Part shown: piece after piece, positions 54,432 to 63,620 of the stretch
Numbering within the stretch: the stretch's first letter is position 1
Layout: each line of letters starts with the position of its first letter
Assembly (NCBI RefSeq): GCF_023195535.1
Contig: NZ_JALPNF010000002.1
Span: forward strand, 1 to 64,000
Reading direction: 5' to 3'
From: Sphingomonas faeni
GTDB taxonomy: Bacteria; Pseudomonadota; Alphaproteobacteria; Sphingomonadales; Sphingomonadaceae
Length of the DNA: 64,000 nt
Made by a program: the position numbers and the translations under genes
The notes under the pieces: model-generated
The model's database searches: none
Seen by the model: the letters and a program-made list of their open reading frames with translations, nothing else
Told to the model about the DNA's origin: nothing

Positions 54432-54623
54432 CGATCGTCCTTGCCCTGTTGTCCTTCGGCGGTTTGCGCATGCTACGCCGAAAAATCTGAACATCTGGTG
54501 TTGCACGCCGGCGAAGCGCGGACAACGGCTGATCGCGGACGATGCGTGGCGAACCGCCGCGGACACGCAAAGGACGGTCCTGCGAGAGGGGCGCTCGGTG
54601 CCCATCCCGTAGGACCACCCGGA

Positions 54624-56081
54624 TCATTCGGCCGGGTTCTTGCGGTAATCCAGCGGCGGTTTGCGGTTGCCCAGCATCGCCGTGTACGCGAAGTTCGGGC
54701 CCCGGCGTTTCTCGAACTCGGCCTTGGCAGCGGCGATCTCGGCCGGGTTGCGGAACAGTTCGGCAGCCGTCAGCGCCAGCGCCTTGGTGGCGACGATCGC
54801 GCCCTTTACGCCGATGCTGGAGCCGGCCGCGGCGACGTTCTGCCAGCTATGCCCCGCGGATCCCGGTACGAACGTGGCGGTCGACAGCCCCACGGTCGGC
54901 GTTACCCAGCTGACGTCGGACACGTCGGTCGATCCGCCCATCGCCTTGGTCTCGAGGCGCGCGAGCTCGATCTCGGCGACGCTGGTCAGCGCGGGCGCGC
55001 CCGCCGGCATCGACTTTTGCAACTGCGTAGCGAACGCGGTTTCCTGCGGCGTCCAGGTGATCCCGCCAGCGGCGCGGAGACCGCGGTCCATCGCCTTCAT
55101 CAGCACTTCGTTCGACAACAGGCTGTAGACGCCCCCGGTCTGTTCGAAATCGACCGTCGTCTCGGTCCCCATCGCAGCGCCCTGCGCGGCCTTCTTGACG
55201 CGCTCCATCACCGACTTGACGATCTCGGGGTCCTGGTCGCGGACATAATAATAGACCTCCGCCTCGTCGGGGACGACATTGGGTGCCTTGCCACCGTTGG
55301 TGATGACGTAGTGGATCCGCGTATGGTCGGGAACGTGCTCGCGCATCATGTTGACCATGGCGTCCATCGCCTCGACCCCGTCGAGCGCGGACCGTCCCTT
55401 GTCCGGGGCGCCCGCTGCGTGCGACGATCGGCCGTGGAAGCGGAACTTGCCGGAAATATTGGCGAGCGACGGTGCCTGCGACGCCGAGTTGGCGTTGCCG
55501 GGATGCCAGTGCAGCACGGTGTCGACGTCGTTGAACAGGCCGTCGCGGACCATGTAGACCTTGCCCGACCCGCCTTCCTCGGCCGGCGTGCCATAGACGC
55601 GGATCTCGCCCTGCACCTTGTTCTTTACCATCCAGTCCTTGACCGCGATCGCGGCATAGGTCGACGCGGTACCGAACAGATTATGTCCGCAGCCATGGCC
55701 GGCATCCCCGCCCAGCGGGGTCCGCACCGGCAAGGCGGCCTGCGACAGCCCGGGGAGCGCGTCATATTCGGCCAGCACGCCGATGACTGGCCCTGCCCCG
55801 GTCTTGAAGCTCGCGACGAAGGCGGTCGGCTCGCCCGCCACCCCCGCCTTCACGGTGAAACCCGCGGTCTTCAACCGGGTTTGCAGCAGCGCCGAGCTCT
55901 TCGTCTCGAGATAGCCCATCTCGGCATAGTTCCAGATCTGCAGCGCGGTATCCGAGATCGGCGAAGCATTGGCATCGACCGCGCCGATCAGCGCGGTACG
56001 ATCCGTCGGCGCCAGGTCCTCCGCCATCGCGGGCGTTGCGGCGGTCGTCATCAGGGCCGCCCAGAGCATCATCGTCTTCAT
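54624..56081 (-). CDS. exported M20-family amidohydrolase (AbgB-like)
   Basis: A 485-residue zinc peptidase/amidohydrolase with an N-terminal signal peptide (MMLWAALMTTAATPAMA, cut before EDL). Motifs are VLAEYDALPGLSQAAL, the metal site GHGCGHNLFGTAS, YGTPAEEGGSGK, VLHWHPGN and HGRSSHAAGAPDKGRSALDG. It resembles AbgB, which with AbgA splits p-aminobenzoyl-glutamate; here there is no AbgA and the enzyme is periplasmic. The divergent TonB receptor may bring in its product or substrate. Confidence 0.9.
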   Translation of the reverse strand: MKTMMLWAALMTTAATPAMAEDLAPTDRTALIGAVDANASPISDTALQIWNYAEMGYLETKSSALLQTRLKTAGFTVKAGVAGEPTAFVASFKTGAGPVIGVLAEYDALPGLSQAALPVRTPLGGDAGHGCGHNLFGTASTYAAIAVKDWMVKNKVQGEIRVYGTPAEEGGSGKVYMVRDGLFNDVDTVLHWHPGNANSASQAPSLANISGKFRFHGRSSHAAGAPDKGRSALDGVEAMDAMVNMMREHVPDHTRIHYVITNGGKAPNVVPDEAEVYYYVRDQDPEIVKSVMERVKKAAQGAAMGTETTVDFEQTGGVYSLLSNEVLMKAMDRGLRAAGGITWTPQETAFATQLQKSMPAGAPALTSVAEIELARLETKAMGGSTDVSDVSWVTPTVGLSTATFVPGSAGHSWQNVAAAGSSIGVKGAIVATKALALTAAELFRNPAEIAAAKAEFEKRRGPNFAYTAMLGNRKPPLDYRKNPAE

Positions 56082-56922
56082 CGTCCATCTCCTCGAGTCA
56101 GCGCGGATCGGAACTTCTAGGTGATTCCCGTGAATAAGTAGCGACCGATCGCATCGCCGGGGCGCAGGATTCACCCACGCTCGGCGCGCGGATCGCGCGG
56201 TTGTGGCCAGCGCGTTACCGCAGCGCGTCGAAAACCCGCCAGCTTGCATCGGCCTGGTAGGCGCGAGCGCCGCCGTTTCAGCACTCGCAACGCTGCTCCA
56301 CATAGGTGGACTTGATAGGTGGACTTGGCGATCCCCCAGAATGCCGGCTCGGCAAGGTCTCGCTCGGCGCAGACTATCTACCGGGGAGACCATGTGCTGG
56401 AACGTCTGGCCGTCGACCGCGAGGCAGGTTTGCGCGCCTAGCGCGCAGCAACTTTCGTCGACGGCCGCATCGTCGCGCAGGCGCCGACGTTCGCGCCGCG
56501 CGCTTGGCCGACCGACGGGAAGGTCTTTGATCCTGTGGCGAAGCGCCCCCCAATCGACGTCGTCGGTCTGACCAATCGTGCAACGGGGCCGCACCTTCGC
56601 GGGCGATGCGCTGGCAGGACGCGAAACTCGACCCGATGCTCGGCGCCGCGAAGGACGACACATCGAATGTCCGTTTATAGCGGCGGATTGCTTGTGAGGC
56701 AGGCGGGCAACTTAACGCAACTCTTGCCCGAAAATACGTCAGTAATTGTGTCATATTAGTCACGTTGAATTGTAAAATTACGAATGCCGCGGCGTCGATC
56801 TTTACAGCCGAAAACCGGTGCTCCATCGGGCGACCATGTCCTCGACCGGCGAAACACGGCGGCAGGGGTATCTTCCGCAGCCGGTCGTCAGGGCGATCGC
56901 TGCGCCGCGAAAGGGTATCTAA
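56082..56922. other. 841 bp intergenic region, possible decayed coding sequence plus TonB receptor leader
   Basis: No intact gene was found. In the + strand around 56455-56575 a frame reads FVDGRIVAQAPTF, then APRAWPTDGKVFDP and PPIDVVGLTN, which looks protein-like but is preceded by a stop and followed by loss of frame, so it may be a gene relic. The last 220 bp are AT-richer (TAATTGTGTCATATTAGTCA near 56745) and probably contain the receptor promoter. Confidence 0.45.
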
Positions 56923-59900
56923 GTGGCTGCTACGTTTCATTTCACCTCCAAGGCGATGCTCCTCGCGGCCGCAATGCCACTGGCATTCGTCGTATCGACC
57001 GGGTCGAGCTTCGCGCAGGATGTCGCCGGCGCGACCGGTCCGCAGACCGCGACGCCAGCCACGGATACCCCGCCTGCTTCCGCGCCTGCCCCCGCACCTG
57101 CAGAGGCCGCAGCGCCCGGCGATGAAATCGTCGTCACCGGATCGCTGTTTCGCCAGACCGACAACGCGACGCCATCGCCTGTCACGACACTGACGGCAGC
57201 CAATCTCGACGCGCGTGGCATCAATACGGTGCAGGGCGCAATCCAGTCGCTCGCGTCGAACAACGGCCCGGCGCTCACCAATTCGTTCACCGCGAACGGT
57301 GCCTTCGCCGGCGGCGCATCGGCCGTGTCGCTGCGCGGCCTGTCGACCAACTCGACGCTGGTGCTGTTCGACGGCCTGCGCGCGGCATATTACCCGCTAG
57401 CAGACGATGCGACGCGCAACTTCGTCGATCTCAACACGATCCCGGACGACATCGTCGAGCGCGTCGAGGTGCTGCGCGACGGCGCCTCGTCCAGCTATGG
57501 TGCGGATGCGATCGCGGGCGTCGTCAACGTCATCACCAAGCGCTCGTTCAACGGCATCAGCGGTCGCGCCGAGGCCGGCATCAGCCAGCGCGGTGTCGCC
57601 GCCAATCAGCGCCTGACGCTGACGGCCGGCACCGGCGATCTCGATGCGAAGGGCTATAACGCGTATATCAGCGGCTTCTACTTCCGCAGCGAAGCGGTCT
57701 ACAACCGCGACCTGCCGGCGCCGTTCAACTCCGCCGACCAGCGCGGCGTCGGTACGGGTGGGCCGAACAACATCGCCAACGGCCTGGGTGCCGATGGGCT
57801 GCTGCCGAACAACGGCCCGGTTGCCGGTGCCAACTTCTTCGTGCGGCCAGCCAACGGCACCACCGCCGTCGACGGATCGCAGTTCCAGCTGCGGACGCCG
57901 GGTTGCCTGAATGGCACTCCGTACACGACCACGGCCGCCGATCGCGCCCAGCCCAACAATGGCGCCATCGCGAACGTCGTCTGCCAGCAGGATCTGATCA
58001 ACCAGTACGGCGTCGTCGCACCGAACATCGAGCGCTTCGGCGGTTCGGCCCGGTTCACCGCGAAGGTTGGCGACGCTGCCGAGGCGTATCTGGAGGTCAA
58101 TTTCCAGCAATCGTCGTCCAGCTACAGCGGCGATCCTTCGGTGATCCGCGGCAACGCACCGGCGGGCATTCTCTTCCCGCAATATTCGACCTCGTCGGAT
58201 GGCGCGCAATACGCCGCAGGCTCGGCCCCGCTGTCGTTGCCGGTGTATGTCTGTCCCCGCGGTACCGTGAACTGCACGGTCGCCAACGGCACGCTGAACC
58301 CCAACAATCCATTCGCCGCAGCCGGCCAGAACGCGCTGCTGATCGGTACGCTGCCCGATACGGTAACGTCCAATGCCACCCGTAACCGGGTCTATCGCGC
58401 AGCGGCAGGCGTCCAGGGTACGATCGCAGGCGACTATAACTACCGGGTCGATGCGACTGCGATGCACAGCGACCTGCGTCGTACGCAGCGTGGCTATGTC
58501 TACGTCCAGCATCTGCTCGACGTGATCAACGACGGCAGCTACAACTTCGCCAACCCGTCGCTCAATTCCCAAGCGACGCGCGATTACCTGACGCCGGACA
58601 ACATCACCGACTCCAGTTCCGATCTGTATCAGTTGCAGGCGTCGGTCACCAAGGAGCTGTTCACGCTGCCAGGCGGCCCGGCACAGCTCGCAGTCGGCGG
58701 GTCGATCTTCTACGAAGCGATCGACGCGCCGTCGGCCAATCCCGACATCAACGGGCCGACCCAGCGGTATTTCTCGATCAACGCGTTCGGCACCAGCGGT
58801 AACCGCACCGTCACATCGGCATTCAGTGAGCTGCAGCTGCCGATCGTCGATCAGTTCCTCGTCAACGCGTCGGGTCGCTACGATCACTATTCGTCGGGCC
58901 AGAGCAACTTCTCGCCCAAGGTCGGCGCCAAGTTCACGCCGATCCGCCAGCTCGCGATCCGCGGCACGTGGTCGCGCGGGTTCCGTATCCCGAGCTTCGG
59001 CGAGGCGAATGCGCTGCCGACCACCGGCTATGTCACCAACAACGCGACGTTGTTCAGCGACGGCTATCTTGCGCAATATGGTTGCACGGTCGCAACCTTC
59101 TCGGCGTGCCCCACCTATATCCGCCAGGGCAGCTATGGGTCGACGACGCTGGCCAGCCAGAACCTGAAGCCTGAAAAGTCGCGGAGCTTCACGGCGGGCA
59201 TCGTGTTCGAGCCGATCCGCAACGTGTCGTTCACGGTCGACTTCTTCGACATCAAGAAGACCGGTGCGATCACGTCGTTGACGGCAGGCGATGCGCTTGC
59301 CGCCTATTATTCGGGCCAGCCGATCCCCGAGGGCTTCACGGTAACCCCGGATGCCGTCGGCGTCGGCTTCGAGACCGCCACGCCGCGTGTCGGCCTGGTC
59401 GCGTCGCAGTTGGTCAACGCCAACACGATCCACTCGCAGGGCGTCGACTTCGGCGGCAGCGCGCGGTTCGATCTGAACGACAATGTCCGCTACACCATCT
59501 CGGGCGAGGGCAGCCTGTTGCTCGACCTCAGCACCACCTTCCCGGGTGGCCGCAAAGAAAAGTATGTCGGCACCCTCGGCAACTACAACCTGACCGCGGG
59601 TTCGGGTACGCCGCGCTGGCGCGCCAACGTTACGAACACGATCGACATCCGTGACGCGTTCAGCCTGAGCGGCACGGTCAACTATGTCGCGGGTTACAAC
59701 CTGTCGGCAGAGGATCAGGGCGGCGTGCGCGGCGATGGTGGCCTCGCGGTCGATTACCTGCCCGCCGACGTCGATGGCTACATCACCGTCGACATGGTCG
59801 GTACGGTCAAGGTCACCGACAAGTTCAGCTTCTACGTCAACGTGCTGAACATCCTCAACGACATGCCGCCGATCGATCCGGCGACCTATGGCGCCTATCT

Positions 59901-59973
59901 GTACAACCCCGTGCAGGCCGCCGACGGCATCTATGGCCGTCAGTTCCGTGCCGGTGTGAAGTTCGGCTTCTGA
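56923..59973 (+). CDS. large TonB-dependent outer membrane receptor
   Basis: A 1016-residue receptor. Signal peptide in residues 1-31 ([19 protein letters not shown]), then a Pro/Ala-rich linker with a TonB-box-like DEIVVTGS, a plug (about 80-210, with [20 protein letters not shown] and [20 protein letters not shown]), and a long barrel ending [10 protein letters not shown]. It belongs to the sphingomonad group of about 1000 residues with Cys-containing extracellular loops (two Cys pairs near 325-350 and 440-450). Substrates of this group are often peptides or carbohydrates. The GTG start with AAAGGG upstream was taken; no ATG lies at a better place. Confidence 0.9.
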   Translation: MAATFHFTSKAMLLAAAMPLAFVVSTGSSFAQDVAGATGPQTATPATDTPPASAPAPAPAEAAAPGDEIVVTGSLFRQTDNATPSPVTTLTAANLDARGINTVQGAIQSLASNNGPALTNSFTANGAFAGGASAVSLRGLSTNSTLVLFDGLRAAYYPLADDATRNFVDLNTIPDDIVERVEVLRDGASSSYGADAIAGVVNVITKRSFNGISGRAEAGISQRGVAANQRLTLTAGTGDLDAKGYNAYISGFYFRSEAVYNRDLPAPFNSADQRGVGTGGPNNIANGLGADGLLPNNGPVAGANFFVRPANGTTAVDGSQFQLRTPGCLNGTPYTTTAADRAQPNNGAIANVVCQQDLINQYGVVAPNIERFGGSARFTAKVGDAAEAYLEVNFQQSSSSYSGDPSVIRGNAPAGILFPQYSTSSDGAQYAAGSAPLSLPVYVCPRGTVNCTVANGTLNPNNPFAAAGQNALLIGTLPDTVTSNATRNRVYRAAAGVQGTIAGDYNYRVDATAMHSDLRRTQRGYVYVQHLLDVINDGSYNFANPSLNSQATRDYLTPDNITDSSSDLYQLQASVTKELFTLPGGPAQLAVGGSIFYEAIDAPSANPDINGPTQRYFSINAFGTSGNRTVTSAFSELQLPIVDQFLVNASGRYDHYSSGQSNFSPKVGAKFTPIRQLAIRGTWSRGFRIPSFGEANALPTTGYVTNNATLFSDGYLAQYGCTVATFSACPTYIRQGSYGSTTLASQNLKPEKSRSFTAGIVFEPIRNVSFTVDFFDIKKTGAITSLTAGDALAAYYSGQPIPEGFTVTPDAVGVGFETATPRVGLVASQLVNANTIHSQGVDFGGSARFDLNDNVRYTISGEGSLLLDLSTTFPGGRKEKYVGTLGNYNLTAGSGTPRWRANVTNTIDIRDAFSLSGTVNYVAGYNLSAEDQGGVRGDGGLAVDYLPADVDGYITVDMVGTVKVTDKFSFYVNVLNILNDMPPIDPATYGAYLYNPVQAADGIYGRQFRAGVKFGF

Positions 59974-59997
59974 CCCCCGCGATAGTGCGAAGAAAAA

Positions 59998-60027
59998 AGG
60001 GCGGCGTCGCGAGACGTCGCCCTTTTT
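59998..60027 (+). terminator. intrinsic terminator after the TonB receptor
   Basis: GGGCGGCGTC and GACGTCGCCC pair at nine of ten positions around GCGA, followed by TTTTT at 60023-60027; an A run precedes the left arm. Confidence 0.9.
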
Positions 60028-60138
60028 CGTATCAGGCTGAAGCGAACGTCGGCTTTCGACCACCTTGGCCCCACCGGCAATTATTACGGTGATACCGCGA
60101 TCGCGTCTTCCACACCCTCAAGGCGTGATCTCAGACGA

Positions 60139-60990
60139 TTAAACCGGGCGATCGCCCATGCGTTGGCCGAGCCGCACGGGCCGCGCCGGGAGCCAGCTTT
60201 CGTCAAACGCGATCGTTCCTTGCCGGAACAGCATCACGACCGTCGAGCCGAGCAGGAAGCGCCCCATTTCCTCGCCCTGTTCGAGAACGATCTCCTGATC
60301 GTCATAGCGCCATTCCGTCAGCGTGCCGGTCCGCTTCGAATTGACGACGCCGTGCCATGCGGTCGCTATGCTTCCGACGATGGTGGCGCCGACCAGCACC
60401 ATCACGAATGAACCGTGCTCCGAACTCTCGAATATGCATACCAGGCGTTCATTGCGCGCGAACAAATTGGGCACGCCGCGCGCCGTGACGGGGTTCACCG
60501 AAAACAGGCTGCCTGGAATGTAGCGCATTCCGGTCAATCTGCCGGCGCACGGCATATGCAGACGATGATAGTCACGCGGCGACAAATAGAGGTTTGCGAA
60601 ACTGCCATGACGGAACTCCGCTGCCAGCGTGCCGTCGCCGCCGATCAGTTCGGTCGTCGTGAACCGGTGTCCCTTGGCCTGGACGATGTGATGGTCGTCG
60701 ATCGCCCCGACCTGGCTGATCGCGCCATCCACCGGGCAGATGAAGTCGGCATCCGCGAGTGGGCGAACGCCCTTCTTAAGCGGCCGCGAGAAGAAATCGT
60801 TGAAGCTGGCGTAGCTGGCGATGTCCGAATTTTCGGCTTCGCTCATATCGACCCCGTATCTGGCGACGAACCAGCGGATCAGTCGGGTCGTCATCGCCCC
60901 ACCCCGCGCCCGGGCGATCCGACCAGCCAGACGGGTCAGGCGCTGTTTTGGCAGCGCGTATTGAAGCAGGATGGTAAAGCGATCGGACAT
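60139..60990 (-). CDS. psd: phosphatidylserine decarboxylase proenzyme
   Basis: A 283-residue membrane-bound enzyme that makes phosphatidylethanolamine. It matches the E. coli type: LLQYALPKQRLTRLAGRIAR at the start, FNDFFSRPLKKGVRP, CPVDGAISQVG (Asp88), LSPRDYHRLHMPCAG (His142 and His145) and the self-cleaving LGST at 247-250, where Ser249 becomes the pyruvoyl group. No phosphatidylserine synthase gene follows. The ATG of MSDRF aligns with the E. coli start, but the frame continues open upstream for about 110 more codons (see next entry). Confidence 0.95.
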   Translation of the reverse strand: MSDRFTILLQYALPKQRLTRLAGRIARARGGAMTTRLIRWFVARYGVDMSEAENSDIASYASFNDFFSRPLKKGVRPLADADFICPVDGAISQVGAIDDHHIVQAKGHRFTTTELIGGDGTLAAEFRHGSFANLYLSPRDYHRLHMPCAGRLTGMRYIPGSLFSVNPVTARGVPNLFARNERLVCIFESSEHGSFVMVLVGATIVGSIATAWHGVVNSKRTGTLTEWRYDDQEIVLEQGEEMGRFLLGSTVVMLFRQGTIAFDESWLPARPVRLGQRMGDRPV

Positions 60991-61326
60991 CTGGGACCCT
61001 CGAGTATCGGCCAGCGGATGTAACGACCAATTGCTCCGCCATGCGAGCGTCTTTTCAACCACATCCAGGCCAACGCCCCAAGCCGACGCGTTCGACAGGT
61101 CGGTGGCGACGATGCCGACTGGCTCAGGGATGGCTTGCCGGCGAACGGTATCCAGCGCTGCATCCCAGGTCGGAAATCTCGGCTGGAACCCGTCGATTAC
61201 GACCAGCGTCGCGACGGGCGCCGCAGCCGCGTCGAGATCATGGTTCCCGCCTGAAAAATTAGCGTCCCGCGCACGCCATGCGGCGAGCCATCGACTGGTC
61301 CGGCGTTCGAACGCTAGCTCGTAGCG
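60991..61326 (-). pseudogene. open frame with no start codon running in frame into psd
   Basis: Upstream of psd the same frame is open for about 112 codons back to a TAA at 61327-61329. It contains no ATG or TTG, and its only GTG is near the psd end (61062). The predicted sequence looks protein-like (RDANFSGGNHDLDAAAAPVA, then VVIDGFQPRFPTWDAALDT and GIVATDLSNASAWGVGLDVV). I do not recognise the family. It could be the remnant of an upstream gene, a sequence fused to psd, or coding read from a rare start. The rest of the gap, 61330-61489, shows nothing I can name. Confidence 0.4.
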
Positions 61327-61489
61327 TTAAGGACTTTCCATCCGAAAACGCAGCGTCCTGGCCACTGATAGACGACACCGCGACGTTCGGGATGGCCGGC
61401 ATGGCAAACTCGTCACGGATTCATCACACCCGCTGGCCCGATCCGGCAGATCTAAAATTTATCTGGTGCCATCGAAACATTAGCGATGA

Positions 61490-61564
61490 TGGCTGGGGCG
61501 GCAGGGTTCGAACCTGCGCATGGCGGCATCAAAAGCCGCTGCCTTACCACTTGGCGACGCCCCA
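61490..61564 (-). tRNA. tRNA-Gln (anticodon TTG)
   Basis: The minus strand reads a complete cloverleaf. The acceptor TGGGGCG pairs with CGCCCCA, with discriminator G and an encoded CCA. The D arm contains AAGTGGTAAGGC, the anticodon arm is GCGGC-TTTTGAT-GCCGC with anticodon TTG, and the T arm contains GGTTCGAACC. No integrase or duplicated 3' end is seen next to it. Confidence 0.96.
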
Positions 61565-61616
61565 ATAGAGGCGGCCTTATAGCGGTGCCGCGCCGCGTGA
61601 AAAGCCCTTGCGGACG

Positions 61617-62726
61617 TCAATCTGCGAGATGGTGCAGCCAGGTGTTCTCGTCGGGGGCGGTGCCGCGCTGGATCGAAACGAGCGCGTCGCGCATCCGCAT
61701 CGTCAATTCGCCCGGACCACCCGTCCCGATCGTGAAGCGTCCTTCGGGGCTCGCCACCGTGCCGATCGGCGTCACCACCGCCGCGGTGCCGCATGCGAAC
61801 GCCTCGACCAGTCGTCCGCTGGCCGCATCGGCGCGCCACTGGTCGATGGTGTAGCCCTCTTCGCGCACCTCGATGCCCTGCGCGCGTGCGAGCGTCAGGA
61901 TCGAGTCCCTCGTAATGCCGGGCAGGATCGTGCCGGTCAGCGCCGGCGTCGCCATGCTGCCGTCGTCGAACACGAAGAAGATGTTCATGCCACCGAGTTC
62001 CTCGACCCAGCGGCGCTCGGCCGCGTCGAGAAAGACGACCTGGTCGCAGCCGTTGCGGATCGCCTCGGACTGCGCGAGCAGGCTGGCCGCGTAGTTGCCG
62101 CCGCACTTCGCCGCACCGGTGCCGCCCTGCGCGGCGCGGGTGTATTGCTGGCTGACCCAGATCGACACGGTCGGCGCGCCGCCCTTGAAATACGCCCCAA
62201 CCGACGAGGCAAGCACCATGTAGAGATATTCCGACGACGGCTTCACGCCGAGGAACACTTCGGACGCGAACATGAACGGCCGCAGGTACAGCGCGCCGCC
62301 GTCGCGGTCGGGGATCCAGTCGGCATCGGTCTTCACCAGCCGCTCGACCGATTCGATGAACAGGTCCTCGGGGAGTTCGGGCATCGCCAGACGCCGCGCC
62401 GAATCCTGGAAGCGGCGCGCGTTGGCCTCGGGACGGAACAGCGCGGTGCCCCCGTCGGCGAGTCGATACGCCTTCATCCCTTCGAAGATCTCCTGCGCAT
62501 AATGCAGCACCGACGATGCCGGATCGATCGTCAGCGGCGCGCGCGCGGTGATCCGCGCGTCGTGCCAGCCCTTCGCGTCGCTGTAGCGGATCATCGCCAT
62601 GTGATCGGTGAAGACGCGCCCGAAACCGGGATCGATCAGCCGCTTCGCCCGCTCGTTCGCCTCGACCGGCATCGCGTTCGGTTCATGCCGAAAGGCGGAA
62701 GGCGAGGTAAAAGCTGGAGCGGACAT
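61617..62726 (-). CDS. ilvE: branched-chain amino acid aminotransferase
   Basis: A 369-residue class IV aminotransferase for the last step of Leu, Ile and Val synthesis. The eukaryote-like group II type is shown by HYAQEIFEGMKAYRL, the PLP lysine in GAAKCGGNYAASLLAQ, VVFLDAAERRWVEELGGMNI and FACGTAAVVTPIGTV. Length is typical of the type. It lies 52 bp from the tRNA-Gln gene and is divergent from a MarR gene with 41 bp between starts, a pairing that suggests regulation by it. Confidence 0.96.
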   Translation of the reverse strand: MSAPAFTSPSAFRHEPNAMPVEANERAKRLIDPGFGRVFTDHMAMIRYSDAKGWHDARITARAPLTIDPASSVLHYAQEIFEGMKAYRLADGGTALFRPEANARRFQDSARRLAMPELPEDLFIESVERLVKTDADWIPDRDGGALYLRPFMFASEVFLGVKPSSEYLYMVLASSVGAYFKGGAPTVSIWVSQQYTRAAQGGTGAAKCGGNYAASLLAQSEAIRNGCDQVVFLDAAERRWVEELGGMNIFFVFDDGSMATPALTGTILPGITRDSILTLARAQGIEVREEGYTIDQWRADAASGRLVEAFACGTAAVVTPIGTVASPEGRFTIGTGGPGELTMRMRDALVSIQRGTAPDENTWLHHLAD

Positions 62727-62767
62727 CGAATTTCTCTCTCAAGGCGGGTTGCCGACGACTACGGGCG

Positions 62768-63274
62768 ATGTCTAAACCGGTCAACATGTCTGCCCCAGCG
62801 TCGTCCGCTTCACCCCTGTTCCTTCGTGAACCCGAACTCCGCCGCGGCATGGAGTTGCTGTACTTCGGCTACAGCCACCTGACTCGGTCGATCGACGAAG
62901 GTCTTGCGCAGGAAGGGCTTGGGCGCGCGCATCACCGGGCGCTGTATTTCATCGCCCGGAAACCCGACATGACGGTCAGCGAACTCCTGTCTCTGCTGGC
63001 GATCACCAAGCAGTCGCTCGGCCGCGTGCTGAACGAACTGGCGGACCGCAAGCTGGTCGAGACGCGGCCTGGCGAACGCGATCGTCGGCAACGCTTGCTG
63101 CGGCTGACCGCGGAAGGGTCGAAGATGGAACGCGAGCTGTTCGAGGCGGCGCGGATCCAGATGGCGGCGGCATATGCGAGCGCGGGACAGAGCGCGGTTT
63201 CTGGATTCTGGGCGGTGCTTGAGGGCCTCGTGCCGGAAAGCGAGCGGTCGCAGGTTATCGGGCTACGGGGGTAG
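62768..63274 (+). CDS. MarR-family transcriptional regulator
   Basis: A 168-residue MarR protein with the winged helix LSLLAITKQSLGRVLNELAD and wing VETRPGERDRRQRLLRLTAE. The N-terminal part has ELLYFGYSHLTRSIDEGLAQ. It is divergent from ilvE, and similar pairs are a common arrangement in sphingomonads as far as I recall. Its ligand is unknown. A second ATG six codons on is a possible start. Confidence 0.93.
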   Translation: MSKPVNMSAPASSASPLFLREPELRRGMELLYFGYSHLTRSIDEGLAQEGLGRAHHRALYFIARKPDMTVSELLSLLAITKQSLGRVLNELADRKLVETRPGERDRRQRLLRLTAEGSKMERELFEAARIQMAAAYASAGQSAVSGFWAVLEGLVPESERSQVIGLRG

Positions 63275-63388
63275 GCGCACGGGCGGCGCTGTCTGCCTGC
63301 TGGCTCTCGCCCCGCCTACCCATGTGCCGTTCCTGCTCGCCCCCCAACCGTCACCCTTGCCCCCTCACCGTCAGCTACACTCCCTCCA

Positions 63389-63474
63389 CCGTCATCCCAG
63401 CGAAAGCTGGGATCTCATGGTTGGCAGATGTCGTGAGCCACACCGGGATACCCCAGCTTCCGCTGGGGTGACGG
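63389..63474. repeat. REP-like inverted element, family C, copy 2
   Basis: The left arm CCGTCATCCCAGCGAAAGCT and right arm CCCCAGCTTCCGCTGGGGTG followed by ACGG repeat the plan of 44355-44438, with a few changes in the right arm. Confidence 0.87.
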
Positions 63475-63564
63475 AATAGGGGGCGGCGTTACGGAATAGG
63501 GGGCGGGGTGACGGGGTAAGGTCGGCGTGACGGATAAGGTTGGCGTGACGGGGCAAGGTTGGGC
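63468..63564. repeat. degenerate 18-20 bp tandem repeat, five units
   Basis: The units read G(T/T)GACGGAATAGGGGGCGGC-like, then GTGACGGGGTAAGGTCGGC, GTGACGGATAAGGTTGGC and GTGACGGGGCAAGGTTGGGC. The first unit grows out of the TGACGG end of the adjoining REP element. Inverse-orientation relatives (CCGTCACCCTTGCCCCC) occur at about 63345-63390. Confidence 0.75.
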
Positions 63565-63620
63565 GGTTGGGTAACAGGTCCGGATAACGGCCGAAGCTAT
63601 AGTGACACCACGCCCCCGGC

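Larger units (their letters stand above)
63275..63620. other. 346 bp repeat-filled intergenic region
   Basis: The gap between convergent marR and proC is made almost wholly of repeats: C-rich CCGTCA-containing units before 63389, REP-like copy C2, then five G-rich degenerate tandem units to 63564. No gene was found. Confidence 0.7.

Noticed and set aside
53427..56120. 897-codon open frame on the + strand opposite the beta-lactamase and M20 genes
   Set aside because: It is an antisense shadow of two genes with clear motifs; the translation is rich in Arg, Gly and His and matches nothing.
57397..60063. 888-codon open frame on the - strand under the large TonB receptor
   Set aside because: Antisense shadow of a receptor with full plug and barrel motifs; composition is typical of GC-rich mirror frames.
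61490..61564. tRNA-Gln as an integration site for a mobile island
   Set aside because: No integrase, no duplicated tRNA end and only core genes on both sides.
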